This document shows, piece by piece, positions 1-6,479 of a stretch of DNA of 7,115 nucleotides (positions are counted from its first letter, which is position 1; each line of letters begins with the position of its first letter). This DNA comes from Alcaligenaceae bacterium (GTDB taxonomy: Bacteria > Pseudomonadota > Gammaproteobacteria > Burkholderiales > Burkholderiaceae), in NCBI GenBank assembly GCA_947372575.1, contig CANBUF010000092.1:1-7115 (forward strand). The letters run 5' to 3'. The notes beneath the pieces are model-generated. The model was not told the DNA's origin and ran no database searches. It was given only the letters and a program-made list of their open reading frames with translations. The translations under genes were made by a program, and so were the position numbers.

Positions 1-229
1 CATCGAGGACGCACGTTTCAAAACCTATGGTTGCGGTTCTGCAATTGCCTCGAGCTCCTTGGTCACAGAGTGGGTCAAGGGTAAGACGCTTGACGAAGCA
101 CTGACCATTCGCAATACTCAAATCGCCGAAGAGCTTGCACTGCCTCCAGTCAAGATTCACTGTTCGATCCTTGCCGAAGATGCTATCAAGGCTGCGGTGC
201 AGGATTACAAAGAAAAACACGCAGGATAA
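1..229 (+). CDS. iscU: Fe-S cluster assembly scaffold IscU (3' part, 5' end outside window)
   Basis: IscU is the cytoplasmic scaffold on which IscS-derived sulfur and iron are built into [2Fe-2S] clusters before HscA/HscB-driven transfer. The frame begins at base 2 and gives 75 C-terminal residues ending KEKHAG. Visible are [11 protein letters not shown], with the cluster-ligand cysteine equivalent to E. coli Cys63, and LPPVKIHCS, with the HscA-binding LPPVK motif and the cysteine equivalent to Cys106. The two cysteines are 43 residues apart, as in E. coli. About 52 N-terminal residues are missing because the window starts inside the gene; nothing suggests a pseudogene. The TAA (227-229) lies 5 bp before the iscA ATG, and the iscA Shine-Dalgarno lies within the last iscU codons, so the genes are co-transcribed. 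iscS and iscR are expected just upstream but are not visible. Confidence 0.97.
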   Translation, partial: IEDARFKTYGCGSAIASSSLVTEWVKGKTLDEALTIRNTQIAEELALPPVKIHCSILAEDAIKAAVQDYKEKHAG

Positions 230-234
230 TCATC

Positions 235-558
235 ATGGCTGTCACTCTTACTGCTCAGGCTGCCGACCACATCGGCAAATACCTCCAAAAACGTGGAGGC
301 GGGATTGGTTTGCGTCTTGGCGTGCGTACGACGGGATGCTCTGGGATGGCCTATAAGCTCGAATATGTTGACGAGCCTGCGAGCGAAGATCAGGTCTTTG
401 AGAGTTTTGGAGTCAAGGTTTTCATTGATCCCAAAAGCCTTTCTTATCTTGACGGGACAGAACTTGATTACGCACGTGAGGGTCTGAACGAAGGCTTCAA
501 ATTCCGTAACCCGAATGAGAAGGCGACCTGTGGCTGTGGCGAGTCGTTTACGGTTTAA
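235..558 (+). CDS. iscA: A-type iron-sulfur carrier protein IscA
   Basis: IscA is a HesB/YadR/YfhF-family A-type carrier that accepts or donates iron or Fe-S clusters during maturation of target proteins in the cytoplasm. The 107-residue product has exactly the E. coli IscA length. It has the three invariant cysteines at Cys35 ([10 protein letters not shown]), Cys99 and Cys101 (ATCGCGESF), and the typical segments GLRLGV and LDGTELDY. The ATG start is supported by an AGGA (223-226) with 8-nt spacing. It lies 5 bp after iscU, and its TAA stop is followed immediately by the hscB start in the same frame. Related A-type proteins (ErpA, SufA) share the cysteines, but the position in the isc operon and the length point to IscA. 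Confidence 0.97.
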   Translation: MAVTLTAQAADHIGKYLQKRGGGIGLRLGVRTTGCSGMAYKLEYVDEPASEDQVFESFGVKVFIDPKSLSYLDGTELDYAREGLNEGFKFRNPNEKATCGCGESFTV

Positions 559-1077
559 TTGACCTTGAACGAACAAGATCATTTCGCGCTATTTGGTTTG
601 CCGCGTAGCTTTGTGCTGGATCCGGGTGTGCTTGATGCCGCCTGGAAGCGTGTTGCCATGACCGTCCATCCCGACCGTTTCGCGACAGCCTCTGCTGTCG
701 AAAAGCGTGTCGCCATGCAATGGAGTGCACGGGCCAATGAAGCCTATCGCATTCTTCGGGATCCTCTCTCTCGTGCCAGGTATCTGTGCGAGTCAGCGGG
801 TGTCGATCTGCAGACGGAAACCAACACGTCCATGTCTGCGGATTTTCTTATGCAGCAAATGCAATGGCATGAGCGACTCGACGACATTCGGGACAGTAGG
901 GATGTCAAGGACTGCGCTGCCTTTGCTGCAGAGCTGGCCGAGGCACTGACTGTCACGACGGCTACGGTGCAACAACTGCTCGAGGCAAAGCAATATTCCG
1001 AAGCCGCCGACCGGATTCGTGAATGGATGTTTCTCGATAAAATCATTACCCAGGTTCGAGCCTTTGAGCCGACTTGA
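559..1077 (+). CDS. hscB: Fe-S cluster assembly J-domain co-chaperone HscB (TTG start)
   Basis: HscB (Hsc20) delivers IscU to HscA and stimulates the HscA ATPase. The 172-residue product (E. coli 171) has an N-terminal J domain of about residues 8-75, starting FALFGLP, with the HPD signature at 37-39. A C-terminal helical IscU-binding domain follows, containing FLMQQMQWHERLDDI (96-110) and FLDKI (158-162). The start must be non-ATG: the codon just before it is the iscA stop in the same frame, and the first in-frame ATG (658) lies within the J domain just before HPD. TTG at 559 is the longest option; TTG at 565 would be two residues shorter. No good Shine-Dalgarno is seen at normal distance (GGCGAG at 538-543 is far), so translation probably depends on coupling to iscA. 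Confidence 0.95.
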   Translation: MTLNEQDHFALFGLPRSFVLDPGVLDAAWKRVAMTVHPDRFATASAVEKRVAMQWSARANEAYRILRDPLSRARYLCESAGVDLQTETNTSMSADFLMQQMQWHERLDDIRDSRDVKDCAAFAAELAEALTVTTATVQQLLEAKQYSEAADRIREWMFLDKIITQVRAFEPT

Positions 1078-1106
1078 TGGCCCTATATCCAGCACCTCGT
1101 GCATAA
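1077..1106 (+). other. Nine-codon minicistron between hscB and hscA (possible coupling element)
   Basis: An ATG at 1077-1079 overlaps the hscB TGA (1075-1077) in the arrangement TGATG, which commonly allows ribosome re-initiation. It opens a frame encoding MALYPAPRA and ends at TAA 1104-1106, 13 bp before the hscA ATG. It could carry ribosomes across the 42-bp hscB-hscA gap, where only a weak Shine-Dalgarno is present. The sequence facts are direct. That it is translated is inference; it may be chance. Confidence 0.25.
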
Positions 1107-1119
1107 CTGAAGCTCACCG

Positions 1120-3000
1120 ATGGCCTTACTGCAGATTTCTGAACCAGGCGAATCGCCTGCACCGCACCAACGTCGTTTGGCCGTTGGCATAGATTTAGGT
1201 ACCACGCACTCGTTGGTTGCTGCTGTGCGCAGCAGTGTTGCCGAGGTTCTCCCGGATGAGCAGGGTCACTACCTTGTTGCCTCTGCGCTCTATGTGGATG
1301 CCGATCAGGCATCGCATGTCGGCCAGGCGGCGCTCTCGCATCAGGTGGCTCATCCTCTGGATACACTTGTCTCGATCAAGAGACTGATGGGGCGCTCCTA
1401 TCAGGATGCACTTGCCTCCGGTATGCCGTATCAGTTTTTACCCGATGCGCAATCCGTCAAAATTCATACCAGCCATGCAGATCTCTCTCCTGTAGAGGTT
1501 GCCGCGCAGATTCTCCAAAAACTCAAGGTCCTCGCTGAAGGGACCTTGGGCGATGCGCTTGTTGGTGCCGTGATTACTGTGCCAGCCTATTTCGATGATG
1601 CCCAACGCCAGGCGACCCGCGATGCTGCGAGACTGGCAGGTCTGAATGTATTGCGTTTGTTAAATGAGCCCACCGCGGCAGCAATTGCTTATGGGCTCGA
1701 TCATGGTTCTGAGGGTGTCTACGCAGTCTATGACCTGGGTGGTGGCACATTTGATATGTCCCTGCTGCGCTTGTCGCGTGGCGTATTTGAAGTGATCGCA
1801 ACCGGTGGTGACACGGCCTTGGGTGGTGACGATTTTGATGTGCTGATCGTTGAGGATGCGTTACGTACCTTCGGTCTGGACAACATCTCGCATGCAGAAC
1901 GTCGTAGTCTTCTGAGTGCTGCGCGACGCCTGCGCGAAGCACTCTCTGATACCCCGACTGCAGACACAATTCACATGGAGCACACTCAACCCATATCGCA
2001 ACCCGGCGCATGCATCGCGCTGAGCTTATCGCGTGCGCAGTTTGAGGTGCTCGCGCAGCCTCTGATCGATCAAACACTTGCCTGTGCCCGCCGAGCGCTC
2101 AAAGACGCGAACTTACTTGTGAGCGAGATCAAAGGTGTGGTGATGGTGGGCGGTGCGACCCGGATGCCGATCGTACGTGCTGCGGTGCAAACGTTTTTTG
2201 GATCCACACCATTGACCGATCTGGACCCGGATCAGGTGGTCGCGCTTGGCGCTGCCTTGCAGGCGAATTTGCTGGCGGGTAATCGTCATCCTGGTGAAGA
2301 CTGGCTCTTGTTGGATGTCACGCCGTTGACGCTTGGCATGGAAACAATGGGTGGGCTGGTCGAACATATCATTCCGCGTAACAGCACCATACCGGTCGCG
2401 CGTGCGCAGGAATTCACAACCTTCAAAGACGGACAGACCGCACTGGCTATTCACGTGGTCCAGGGTGAACGCGATCTGGTTTCGGACTGTCGTTCGCTCG
2501 CCCGTTTTGAATTGCGCGGCATTCCGCCGATGGTTGCAGGGGCTGCCCGGATTCGTGTGACCTTTCAGGTGGATGCCGATGGGCTGCTGAGTGTCACCGC
2601 CCGCGAGATTGCCTCGGGTGTTGAGGCATCTGTCACAGTTAAACCTTCCTATGGCCTGAGTGACGAAGATGTCGCTCGCATGCTGACAGAAGGCATGGCG
2701 CAGGCAGACCACGACGCGCAGATGCGCATGTTACGCGAACAGCAAGTCGATGCTGCGCAATTGATTGAGTCGGTGCAAGCGGCATTGTCAGCCGATGCTG
2801 ATCTGTTGACTGCAGCAGAGCAGACTCGCATTGAACAACAACTTCAGGCCACGCAGCGCAGTGCCACAGGAGACGACGTGGAGGCGATTCGGCTTGCGAT
2901 CAAAGCCTTGTCTGCTGCGACCGATGACTTTGCAGCCAAAAGAATGGATCGCAGTATTCGTGCCGCGCTGACAGGTCGCTCGCTTGACGATGTCGGTTAG
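1120..3000 (+). CDS. hscA: Fe-S cluster assembly Hsp70 chaperone HscA
   Basis: HscA is the specialised cytoplasmic Hsp70 that binds the LPPVK motif of IscU and, with HscB and ATP, promotes cluster release to acceptors. The product is 626 residues (E. coli 616). Its N-terminus ([10 protein letters not shown]...[15 protein letters not shown]) closely resembles E. coli HscA. The nucleotide-binding domain (about 20-390) shows phosphate-1 IDLGTTHS (24-31), phosphate-2 YDLGGGTFD (204-212) and the adenosine motif [10 protein letters not shown] (341-350). The linker and start of the substrate domain is [17 protein letters not shown] (396-412), followed by a beta-sandwich and a helical lid (about 515-615). 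The ATG is the first in-frame start after an in-frame TGA at 1108, with a weak GAAG (1109-1112) 7 nt upstream. Phosphate-1 reads TTHS rather than the DnaK-like TTNS, which I regard as a tolerated variant. No frameshift is seen. Confidence 0.97.
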   Translation: MALLQISEPGESPAPHQRRLAVGIDLGTTHSLVAAVRSSVAEVLPDEQGHYLVASALYVDADQASHVGQAALSHQVAHPLDTLVSIKRLMGRSYQDALASGMPYQFLPDAQSVKIHTSHADLSPVEVAAQILQKLKVLAEGTLGDALVGAVITVPAYFDDAQRQATRDAARLAGLNVLRLLNEPTAAAIAYGLDHGSEGVYAVYDLGGGTFDMSLLRLSRGVFEVIATGGDTALGGDDFDVLIVEDALRTFGLDNISHAERRSLLSAARRLREALSDTPTADTIHMEHTQPISQPGACIALSLSRAQFEVLAQPLIDQTLACARRALKDANLLVSEIKGVVMVGGATRMPIVRAAVQTFFGSTPLTDLDPDQVVALGAALQANLLAGNRHPGEDWLLLDVTPLTLGMETMGGLVEHIIPRNSTIPVARAQEFTTFKDGQTALAIHVVQGERDLVSDCRSLARFELRGIPPMVAGAARIRVTFQVDADGLLSVTAREIASGVEASVTVKPSYGLSDEDVARMLTEGMAQADHDAQMRMLREQQVDAAQLIESVQAALSADADLLTAAEQTRIEQQLQATQRSATGDDVEAIRLAIKALSAATDDFAAKRMDRSIRAALTGRSLDDVG

Positions 3001-3029
3001 TCTTTACACATATTGAGTCAGAATCATTC

Positions 3030-3371
3030 ATGCCTAAAATTACTGTTTTGCCACATCCCGATGTCTGTCCAGAGGGACGCGTGATCGAAGACGCGACCGC
3101 AGGCGTATCGATTTGTCGGGTTTTGCTGGATCACCATATCGAAATTGAACACGCCTGCGAGCTGTCTTGTGCTTGCACGACGTGCCATGTGATTGTGAAA
3201 GAGGGTTTTAACTCTCTGGCCGAAGCCTCTGATTCAGAAGAAGACCTGCTCGATCGTGCCTGGGGGTTATCGACCCAGTCCAGGTTGTCCTGCCAGGCGC
3301 TTGTCGCAGACACTGACCTGACCATCGAAATTCCCCGCTACACTATTAATCACGCCAAAGAATCGCACTGA
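3030..3371 (+). CDS. fdx: ISC-type [2Fe-2S] ferredoxin Fdx
   Basis: Fdx is an adrenodoxin-type [2Fe-2S] ferredoxin that supplies electrons during ISC cluster assembly in the cytoplasm. The 113-residue product (E. coli 111) has the ligand set Cys43-x5-Cys49-x2-Cys52 (CELSCACTTC) and Cys88 (RLSCQA). An extra Cys47 matches the additional conserved cysteine of ISC ferredoxins. The acidic helix segment EASDSEEDLLDRAWG (65-79) is also typical. It starts 29 bp after the hscA stop with no strong Shine-Dalgarno; coupling or a weak site is likely. It is the last recognisable isc gene here. Confidence 0.96.
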   Translation: MPKITVLPHPDVCPEGRVIEDATAGVSICRVLLDHHIEIEHACELSCACTTCHVIVKEGFNSLAEASDSEEDLLDRAWGLSTQSRLSCQALVADTDLTIEIPRYTINHAKESH

Positions 3372-3519
3372 TTGGCGCGAGTCCATGCACAGATGGGTGA
3401 AAGTCTACGCTGCGATTTGTGCGAGCCTACGCCCTAATTGGCCCGTGGCAACCATCGCATCGTTGGGCGAGCAGTATCACTAACCAATATCGTCATTAAA
3501 CGAACAGGAGACAAACCCC
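3372..3519. promoter_or_regulatory. Gap between isc operon and aldolase-isomerase unit; possible promoter
   Basis: This 148-bp gap is the longest non-coding stretch in the window. I see no hairpin followed by a T-tract, so no intrinsic terminator for the isc operon can be called. A weak sigma70-like pair, TTGGGC (3463-3468) and CAATAT (3485-3490) with 16-bp spacing, matches the -10 consensus poorly. ATTGG (3437-3441) and CCAAT (3484-3488) form a widely spaced inverted pair, and TTGGCCCGTGGCAA (3438-3451 region) is an imperfect palindrome that might be an operator. Either a promoter lies here or the downstream genes are reached by isc read-through. The sequence does not decide. Confidence 0.3.
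3506..3510 (+). promoter_or_regulatory. Shine-Dalgarno AGGAG fixing the GTG start of the aldolase
   Basis: AGGAG lies 9 nt before the GTG at 3520. It is one of the strongest ribosome-binding sites in the window and supports the GTG start over the internal ATG at residue 32, which would remove the conserved family N-terminus. Confidence 0.8.
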
Positions 3520-4311
3520 GTGAGAGAGAATCTGCTTCGCAAAAAACTGGCCGCCGGTCAACCTATCATCAATGGCTGGCTGGCAATCCCTTCCTCGTAT
3601 TGCGCAGAGGTCATGGGGCATCAAGGGTTTGATTCCATTACGGTTGATTTGCAGCATGGCATGATCGGCATCGACGCCGCATTGCCCATGTTCCAGGCCT
3701 TGTCTAGTACACCTGCAGTGCCGTTGGCACGCGTGCCGTGCAATGATCCTGCTCAAATCATGCGATTGCTCGATACAGGGGCCTACGGCATTATTTGCCC
3801 GATGATTTCAACAGTGGATGACGCTGCGAGTTTTGTGTCGTCTTGCCGCTATCCTCCCAAAGGTCTGCGCTCCTTTGGTCCTGCGCGTGCCTTGTTATAT
3901 GGCGGTGCAGACTATTACCCTGGTGCGGATCAAGAGATTCTCGCTCTGGGTATGATCGAGACACAGGCAGGTCTGGATAATCTGGAACAGATTCTGGCGC
4001 TCGAGGGTCTGGATGGGATTTACATTGGCCCTAACGACCTGGCGCTTGCATTAGGCTGTGTCCCGCGTTCTGAGTCTGACGAGAAGGTGGTAGTCGAAGC
4101 GATCGCCCATATTCGTGAGCGTGCCAAGGCACACGGCAAGATCGCGGGGATTTTCTGTTCCTCCGGCGAGGCAGCAGGCCGTCGGATTACTGAGGGCTTT
4201 CAAATGGTCACCCCAGGCAATGAGGTGGCACTGATGTCTGCGGCCGCACGCGCCGCCATTGCCGCTGCGCGTGGTGCAGCACCCACAGCATCGAATGGTA
4301 ACGGATACTAA
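3520..4311 (+). CDS. HpcH/HpaI-family aldolase (2-keto-3-deoxy acid type)
   Basis: This is a class II (metal-dependent) pyruvate-type aldolase of the HpcH/HpaI family, which includes 4-hydroxy-2-ketoheptanedioate aldolase and 2-dehydro-3-deoxyglucarate aldolase (GarL). Family members cleave 2-keto-4-hydroxy acids to pyruvate plus an aldehyde. The 263-residue TIM-barrel protein has the usual family length. Likely catalytic and metal residues are His46 (VDLQHG), Arg71 (LARVP), Glu147 (MIETQAG) and Asp173 (GPNDLA). RYPPKGLRSFGP (110-121) is another family signature. The start is GTG with a strong AGGAG upstream. The short Ala/Gly/Asn-rich tail is outside the conserved core. The isomerase gene follows 14 bp downstream, so they are almost certainly co-transcribed. 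The exact substrate cannot be read from sequence; the neighbour suggests one yielding tartronate semialdehyde or using hydroxypyruvate. Confidence 0.9.
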   Translation: MRENLLRKKLAAGQPIINGWLAIPSSYCAEVMGHQGFDSITVDLQHGMIGIDAALPMFQALSSTPAVPLARVPCNDPAQIMRLLDTGAYGIICPMISTVDDAASFVSSCRYPPKGLRSFGPARALLYGGADYYPGADQEILALGMIETQAGLDNLEQILALEGLDGIYIGPNDLALALGCVPRSESDEKVVVEAIAHIRERAKAHGKIAGIFCSSGEAAGRRITEGFQMVTPGNEVALMSAAARAAIAAARGAAPTASNGNGY

Positions 4312-4318
4312 GAGAGGA
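4311..4318 (+). promoter_or_regulatory. Shine-Dalgarno AGAGAGGA for the isomerase gene
   Basis: AGAGAGGA overlaps the last base of the aldolase stop codon and lies 7 nt before the ATG at 4326. GAGA and TCTC flank GGACGT (4312-4325) and could form a short stem near the site, but with only 4 bp this is probably not significant. Confidence 0.75.
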
Positions 4319-4325
4319 CGTTCTC

Positions 4326-5099
4326 ATGGCCCGCTTTTCAGCGAATTTAGGATTTCTCTGGTCAGATAAGCCGCTGCTCGAACGCATCGAGTGTGCGGCC
4401 AAAAATGGCTTTAAGGCAATTGAATTGCACTGGCCCTATGACACGCCAGCCACTGAGGCGCGTGCGGCTTGCGCGCGTCATGGGTTGACATTGCTTGCAG
4501 CTAATACGCCCCTGGGTCAACCAGGCGAGTCTGGTATTGCAGCCTTGCCAGGTCGTGAGGCGGATTTTCAGGCATCGTTCAAGCTGTCAATGGACTGGTG
4601 CCTGGCAAGTGGTGCGAGTGCCATACACGTCATGGCTGGTGTGATTGAGCCAGCCCAGCGTGCAAAGGCTTTTGAGACCATGGTTCGTAATTTGCAATGG
4701 GCTGCCGATCTGGCGGCTCCAGCAGGTCTGACGCTTTTACTCGAAGCCCTCAATCCGCGTGACAAACCCGATTACCTGTACGCGACCCAGGCACAATCGA
4801 ATGCGGTTCGTGAGGCGACTGGTCGAAATAACGTCAAGCTGATGTTCGATGTCTATCATGTCGGTGTTGCCGAGGGGGATGTTTTAACCAAGCTCGCGCT
4901 CTATATGCCGCATATCGGTCATATCCAGATCGCCGCCGTCCCCTCGCGTGCCGAACCTGACGAGGGTGAGATCAATTATCCCGTTGTGATTGAATGCATT
5001 GACGCACTGGGCTACAAGGGCTGGATCGGTGCAGAGTACAAGGCGCGCGCAAGTGTCGAGGCTGGGCTTGGGTGGAGGCAAGCCTATCCTGGTCAGTAA
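4326..5099 (+). CDS. hyi: Hydroxypyruvate isomerase family protein (Hyi/OtnI-like)
   Basis: This xylose-isomerase-like TIM-barrel protein belongs to the Hyi family, which interconverts hydroxypyruvate and tartronate semialdehyde; close relatives (OtnI, E. coli YgbM) isomerise 2-oxo-tetronates. The 257-residue product starts MARFSANLGFLW, typical of the family. Likely metal ligands are Glu140 (LLLEALNP), Asp175 (MFDVYH), Gln201 (HIQIA) and Glu237 (GAEYKA), each offset by two from the positions I recall for YgbM. VPSRAEPDEGEINY (205-218) is a family signature. It has a good Shine-Dalgarno and sits 14 bp after the aldolase gene. No glyoxylate carboligase (gcl) or tartronate semialdehyde reductase (glxR), frequent partners of hyi, is in the window, and no otnK/otnC/ltnD cluster is visible, so Hyi versus OtnI activity is unresolved. 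It ends 3 bp from the convergent MATE gene. Confidence 0.87.
   Translation: MARFSANLGFLWSDKPLLERIECAAKNGFKAIELHWPYDTPATEARAACARHGLTLLAANTPLGQPGESGIAALPGREADFQASFKLSMDWCLASGASAIHVMAGVIEPAQRAKAFETMVRNLQWAADLAAPAGLTLLLEALNPRDKPDYLYATQAQSNAVREATGRNNVKLMFDVYHVGVAEGDVLTKLALYMPHIGHIQIAAVPSRAEPDEGEINYPVVIECIDALGYKGWIGAEYKARASVEAGLGWRQAYPGQ
5063..5086 (+). terminator. Small hairpin inside the 3' end of hyi; weak terminator candidate
   Basis: GGCTTG (5065-5070) and CAAGCC (5079-5084) form a perfect 6-bp stem with an 8-nt loop, extendable by a G-T wobble and an A-T pair. It lies within the last codons of the isomerase gene and, read on the other strand, just beyond the stop of the convergent MATE gene. 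No T-tract follows on either strand, so intrinsic terminator function is doubtful. It is the only hairpin noticed near the convergent junction. Confidence 0.2.
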
Positions 5100-5102
5100 G
5101 GA

Positions 5103-6479
5103 TCAAATGCGGCCTGCACCCCAGCGACTTTTGAGTATGGATGCGGCCGTAATTATTGCGTAGAGCGAAAAGCCGATTGCCACGACAATAAACATGCCAT
5201 GTGGCCCAGCATTGAGCAGATTCAGTGCCACCCAGCCGCCCAGCGCGACAAACACTAGCCTTGAACTGCTCCCGATCAGTGGCCAGAATAGCTTTCCTGA
5301 GCCCTGTGAAGCAAAAAACAGCGCGAGTCCCAGTCCAAAAAAACCGTAGCAGGGTCCGACAATACGCAAATAGGCACTGCCGAACTGGATGATTTCTGGG
5401 TCGGTACTGAACCACTGCATCCATAGCATCGGAAAGATCGCAACAGCTGTACCAAGTGTAAAGGTCACGGCTGTGACAAGCAGGCTCCCAGTCCATGTGG
5501 CCGCCAGGGCGCGTGGTGTGTTGCCTGCGCCGATATTGGTGGCAACCATAGTGGTCAGTACGGTCCCCACTCCAAAGACAATGGGTACGAGAATAAACTC
5601 AAGCCGCGCAGCCACACCATAGCCTGCGAGCGCCAAGGTACCAAACCCACCGATATATCCCGTTGCCATCAAAATTGAGCCATTGCTCAGAACGGGGCTG
5701 ATCGCGCCTGGTAGGCCAATTCGCAGGATCACACGAAATATATCTGTTTGTAATGACCGGTTTATCAAACGCAGGCGAATAGGGGATTGCGCGCGCATCA
5801 GGTAATAGGCCATCAGAATGCTGGCGATGCCGTTGACAAGGATCGAACTGAGCGCTGCGCCTGCAATACCAAAGGTATGCAAAGGTCCCCATCCGAAAAC
5901 CAGGGCGGGGCAAAGTCCAAAGTGGAGCAGGGCAGTGAGAATCAGCATCAGCGAGGGCATGGTCATATTGCCACTGCCCCGCACAATGGCTGAAAGTGTG
6001 CTCGTCAGCCAGATCGTACAGGCACCTAAAAACAATGTATTGGAATAGGTCAGCGCGATACCGAGCGTGGAGTCCTCTGCACCCATCATCCTGAAAATTT
6101 GCGGACCCAGGCTGAGCATCAATACCGTAAAGAGCATCGACATGATGGCCGACACGACTACGGCATGTTGTGCCAGTCTCTCAGCACGCTCTTGGTCGTT
6201 CGAACCAAGCGCCCGCGCAATGACTGAATTGATGGAGCCGCCCAGTGCGCCATTGGCCATTTGCAGCATCAGCATCGAGATTGGGAATACCAGCGCAGCG
6301 CCAGCAAGGGCCTTTGACCCCAGCAAACCGATGATGTAGCCATCCCAGGCAATGATTGCAGTTGAAGCAAACAGCCCCAGTATGTTCGGTGTGGCGAGCT
6401 TGAGTATTGTAGGAAGCAGCCGCCCATGCAGCAGAGCATGCGTGCGTTTTGCTCTGTCTGCGTGGACGTGTGCGTTCAC
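5103..6479 (-). CDS. MATE family efflux transporter
   Basis: This is a multidrug and toxic compound extrusion antiporter of the inner membrane, a family that exports cationic drugs, dyes or metabolites in exchange for Na+ or H+. The 458-residue protein matches the usual 440-480 length and is strongly hydrophobic throughout, fitting about 12 membrane helices in two homologous halves (about 20-230 and 245-450). Family hallmarks are WDGYIIGLLG (45-54), RALGSNDQERAERL (89-102), RGSGNMTMP (167-175), NIGAGNTPRA (315-324) and QGSGKLFWP (392-400). GTG at 6479-6477 directly follows the lysS stop, with AGAGGA (6489-6484) as ribosome-binding site. No promoter of its own is possible in the zero-length gap, so it is expected to be co-expressed with lysS. 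Substrate and coupling ion are unknown. Its stop lies 3 bp from the end of the converging hyi gene. Confidence 0.93.
   Translation of the reverse strand: MNAHVHADRAKRTHALLHGRLLPTILKLATPNILGLFASTAIIAWDGYIIGLLGSKALAGAALVFPISMLMLQMANGALGGSINSVIARALGSNDQERAERLAQHAVVVSAIMSMLFTVLMLSLGPQIFRMMGAEDSTLGIALTYSNTLFLGACTIWLTSTLSAIVRGSGNMTMPSLMLILTALLHFGLCPALVFGWGPLHTFGIAGAALSSILVNGIASILMAYYLMRAQSPIRLRLINRSLQTDIFRVILRIGLPGAISPVLSNGSILMATGYIGGFGTLALAGYGVAARLEFILVPIVFGVGTVLTTMVATNIGAGNTPRALAATWTGSLLVTAVTFTLGTAVAIFPMLWMQWFSTDPEIIQFGSAYLRIVGPCYGFFGLGLALFFASQGSGKLFWPLIGSSSRLVFVALGGWVALNLLNAGPHGMFIVVAIGFSLYAIITAASILKSRWGAGRI

Noticed and set aside
205..582. 125-residue antisense frame over iscA
   Set aside because: Complement of a firmly identified gene, with no recognisable product.
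1574..2077. 167-residue antisense frame inside hscA
   Set aside because: Shadow frame with His/Arg/Cys-rich translation and no family features.
2113..2712. 199-residue antisense frame inside hscA
   Set aside because: His/Arg/Gln-rich composition typical of an antisense shadow of a GC-rich gene; no domain recognised.
3385..3483. 32-codon + strand frame (MHRWVKVYAAICASLR...) in the fdx-aldolase gap
   Set aside because: No ribosome-binding site, no resemblance to IscX or another family I know, and short enough to be chance.
3438..3632. 64-residue + strand frame overlapping the aldolase start
   Set aside because: TTG start, no Shine-Dalgarno, and mostly an off-frame shadow of the well-supported aldolase gene.
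4972..5496. 174-residue minus frame across the hyi and MATE ends
   Set aside because: Off-frame to the MATE gene, which shows clear family motifs and membrane helices; this frame has none.
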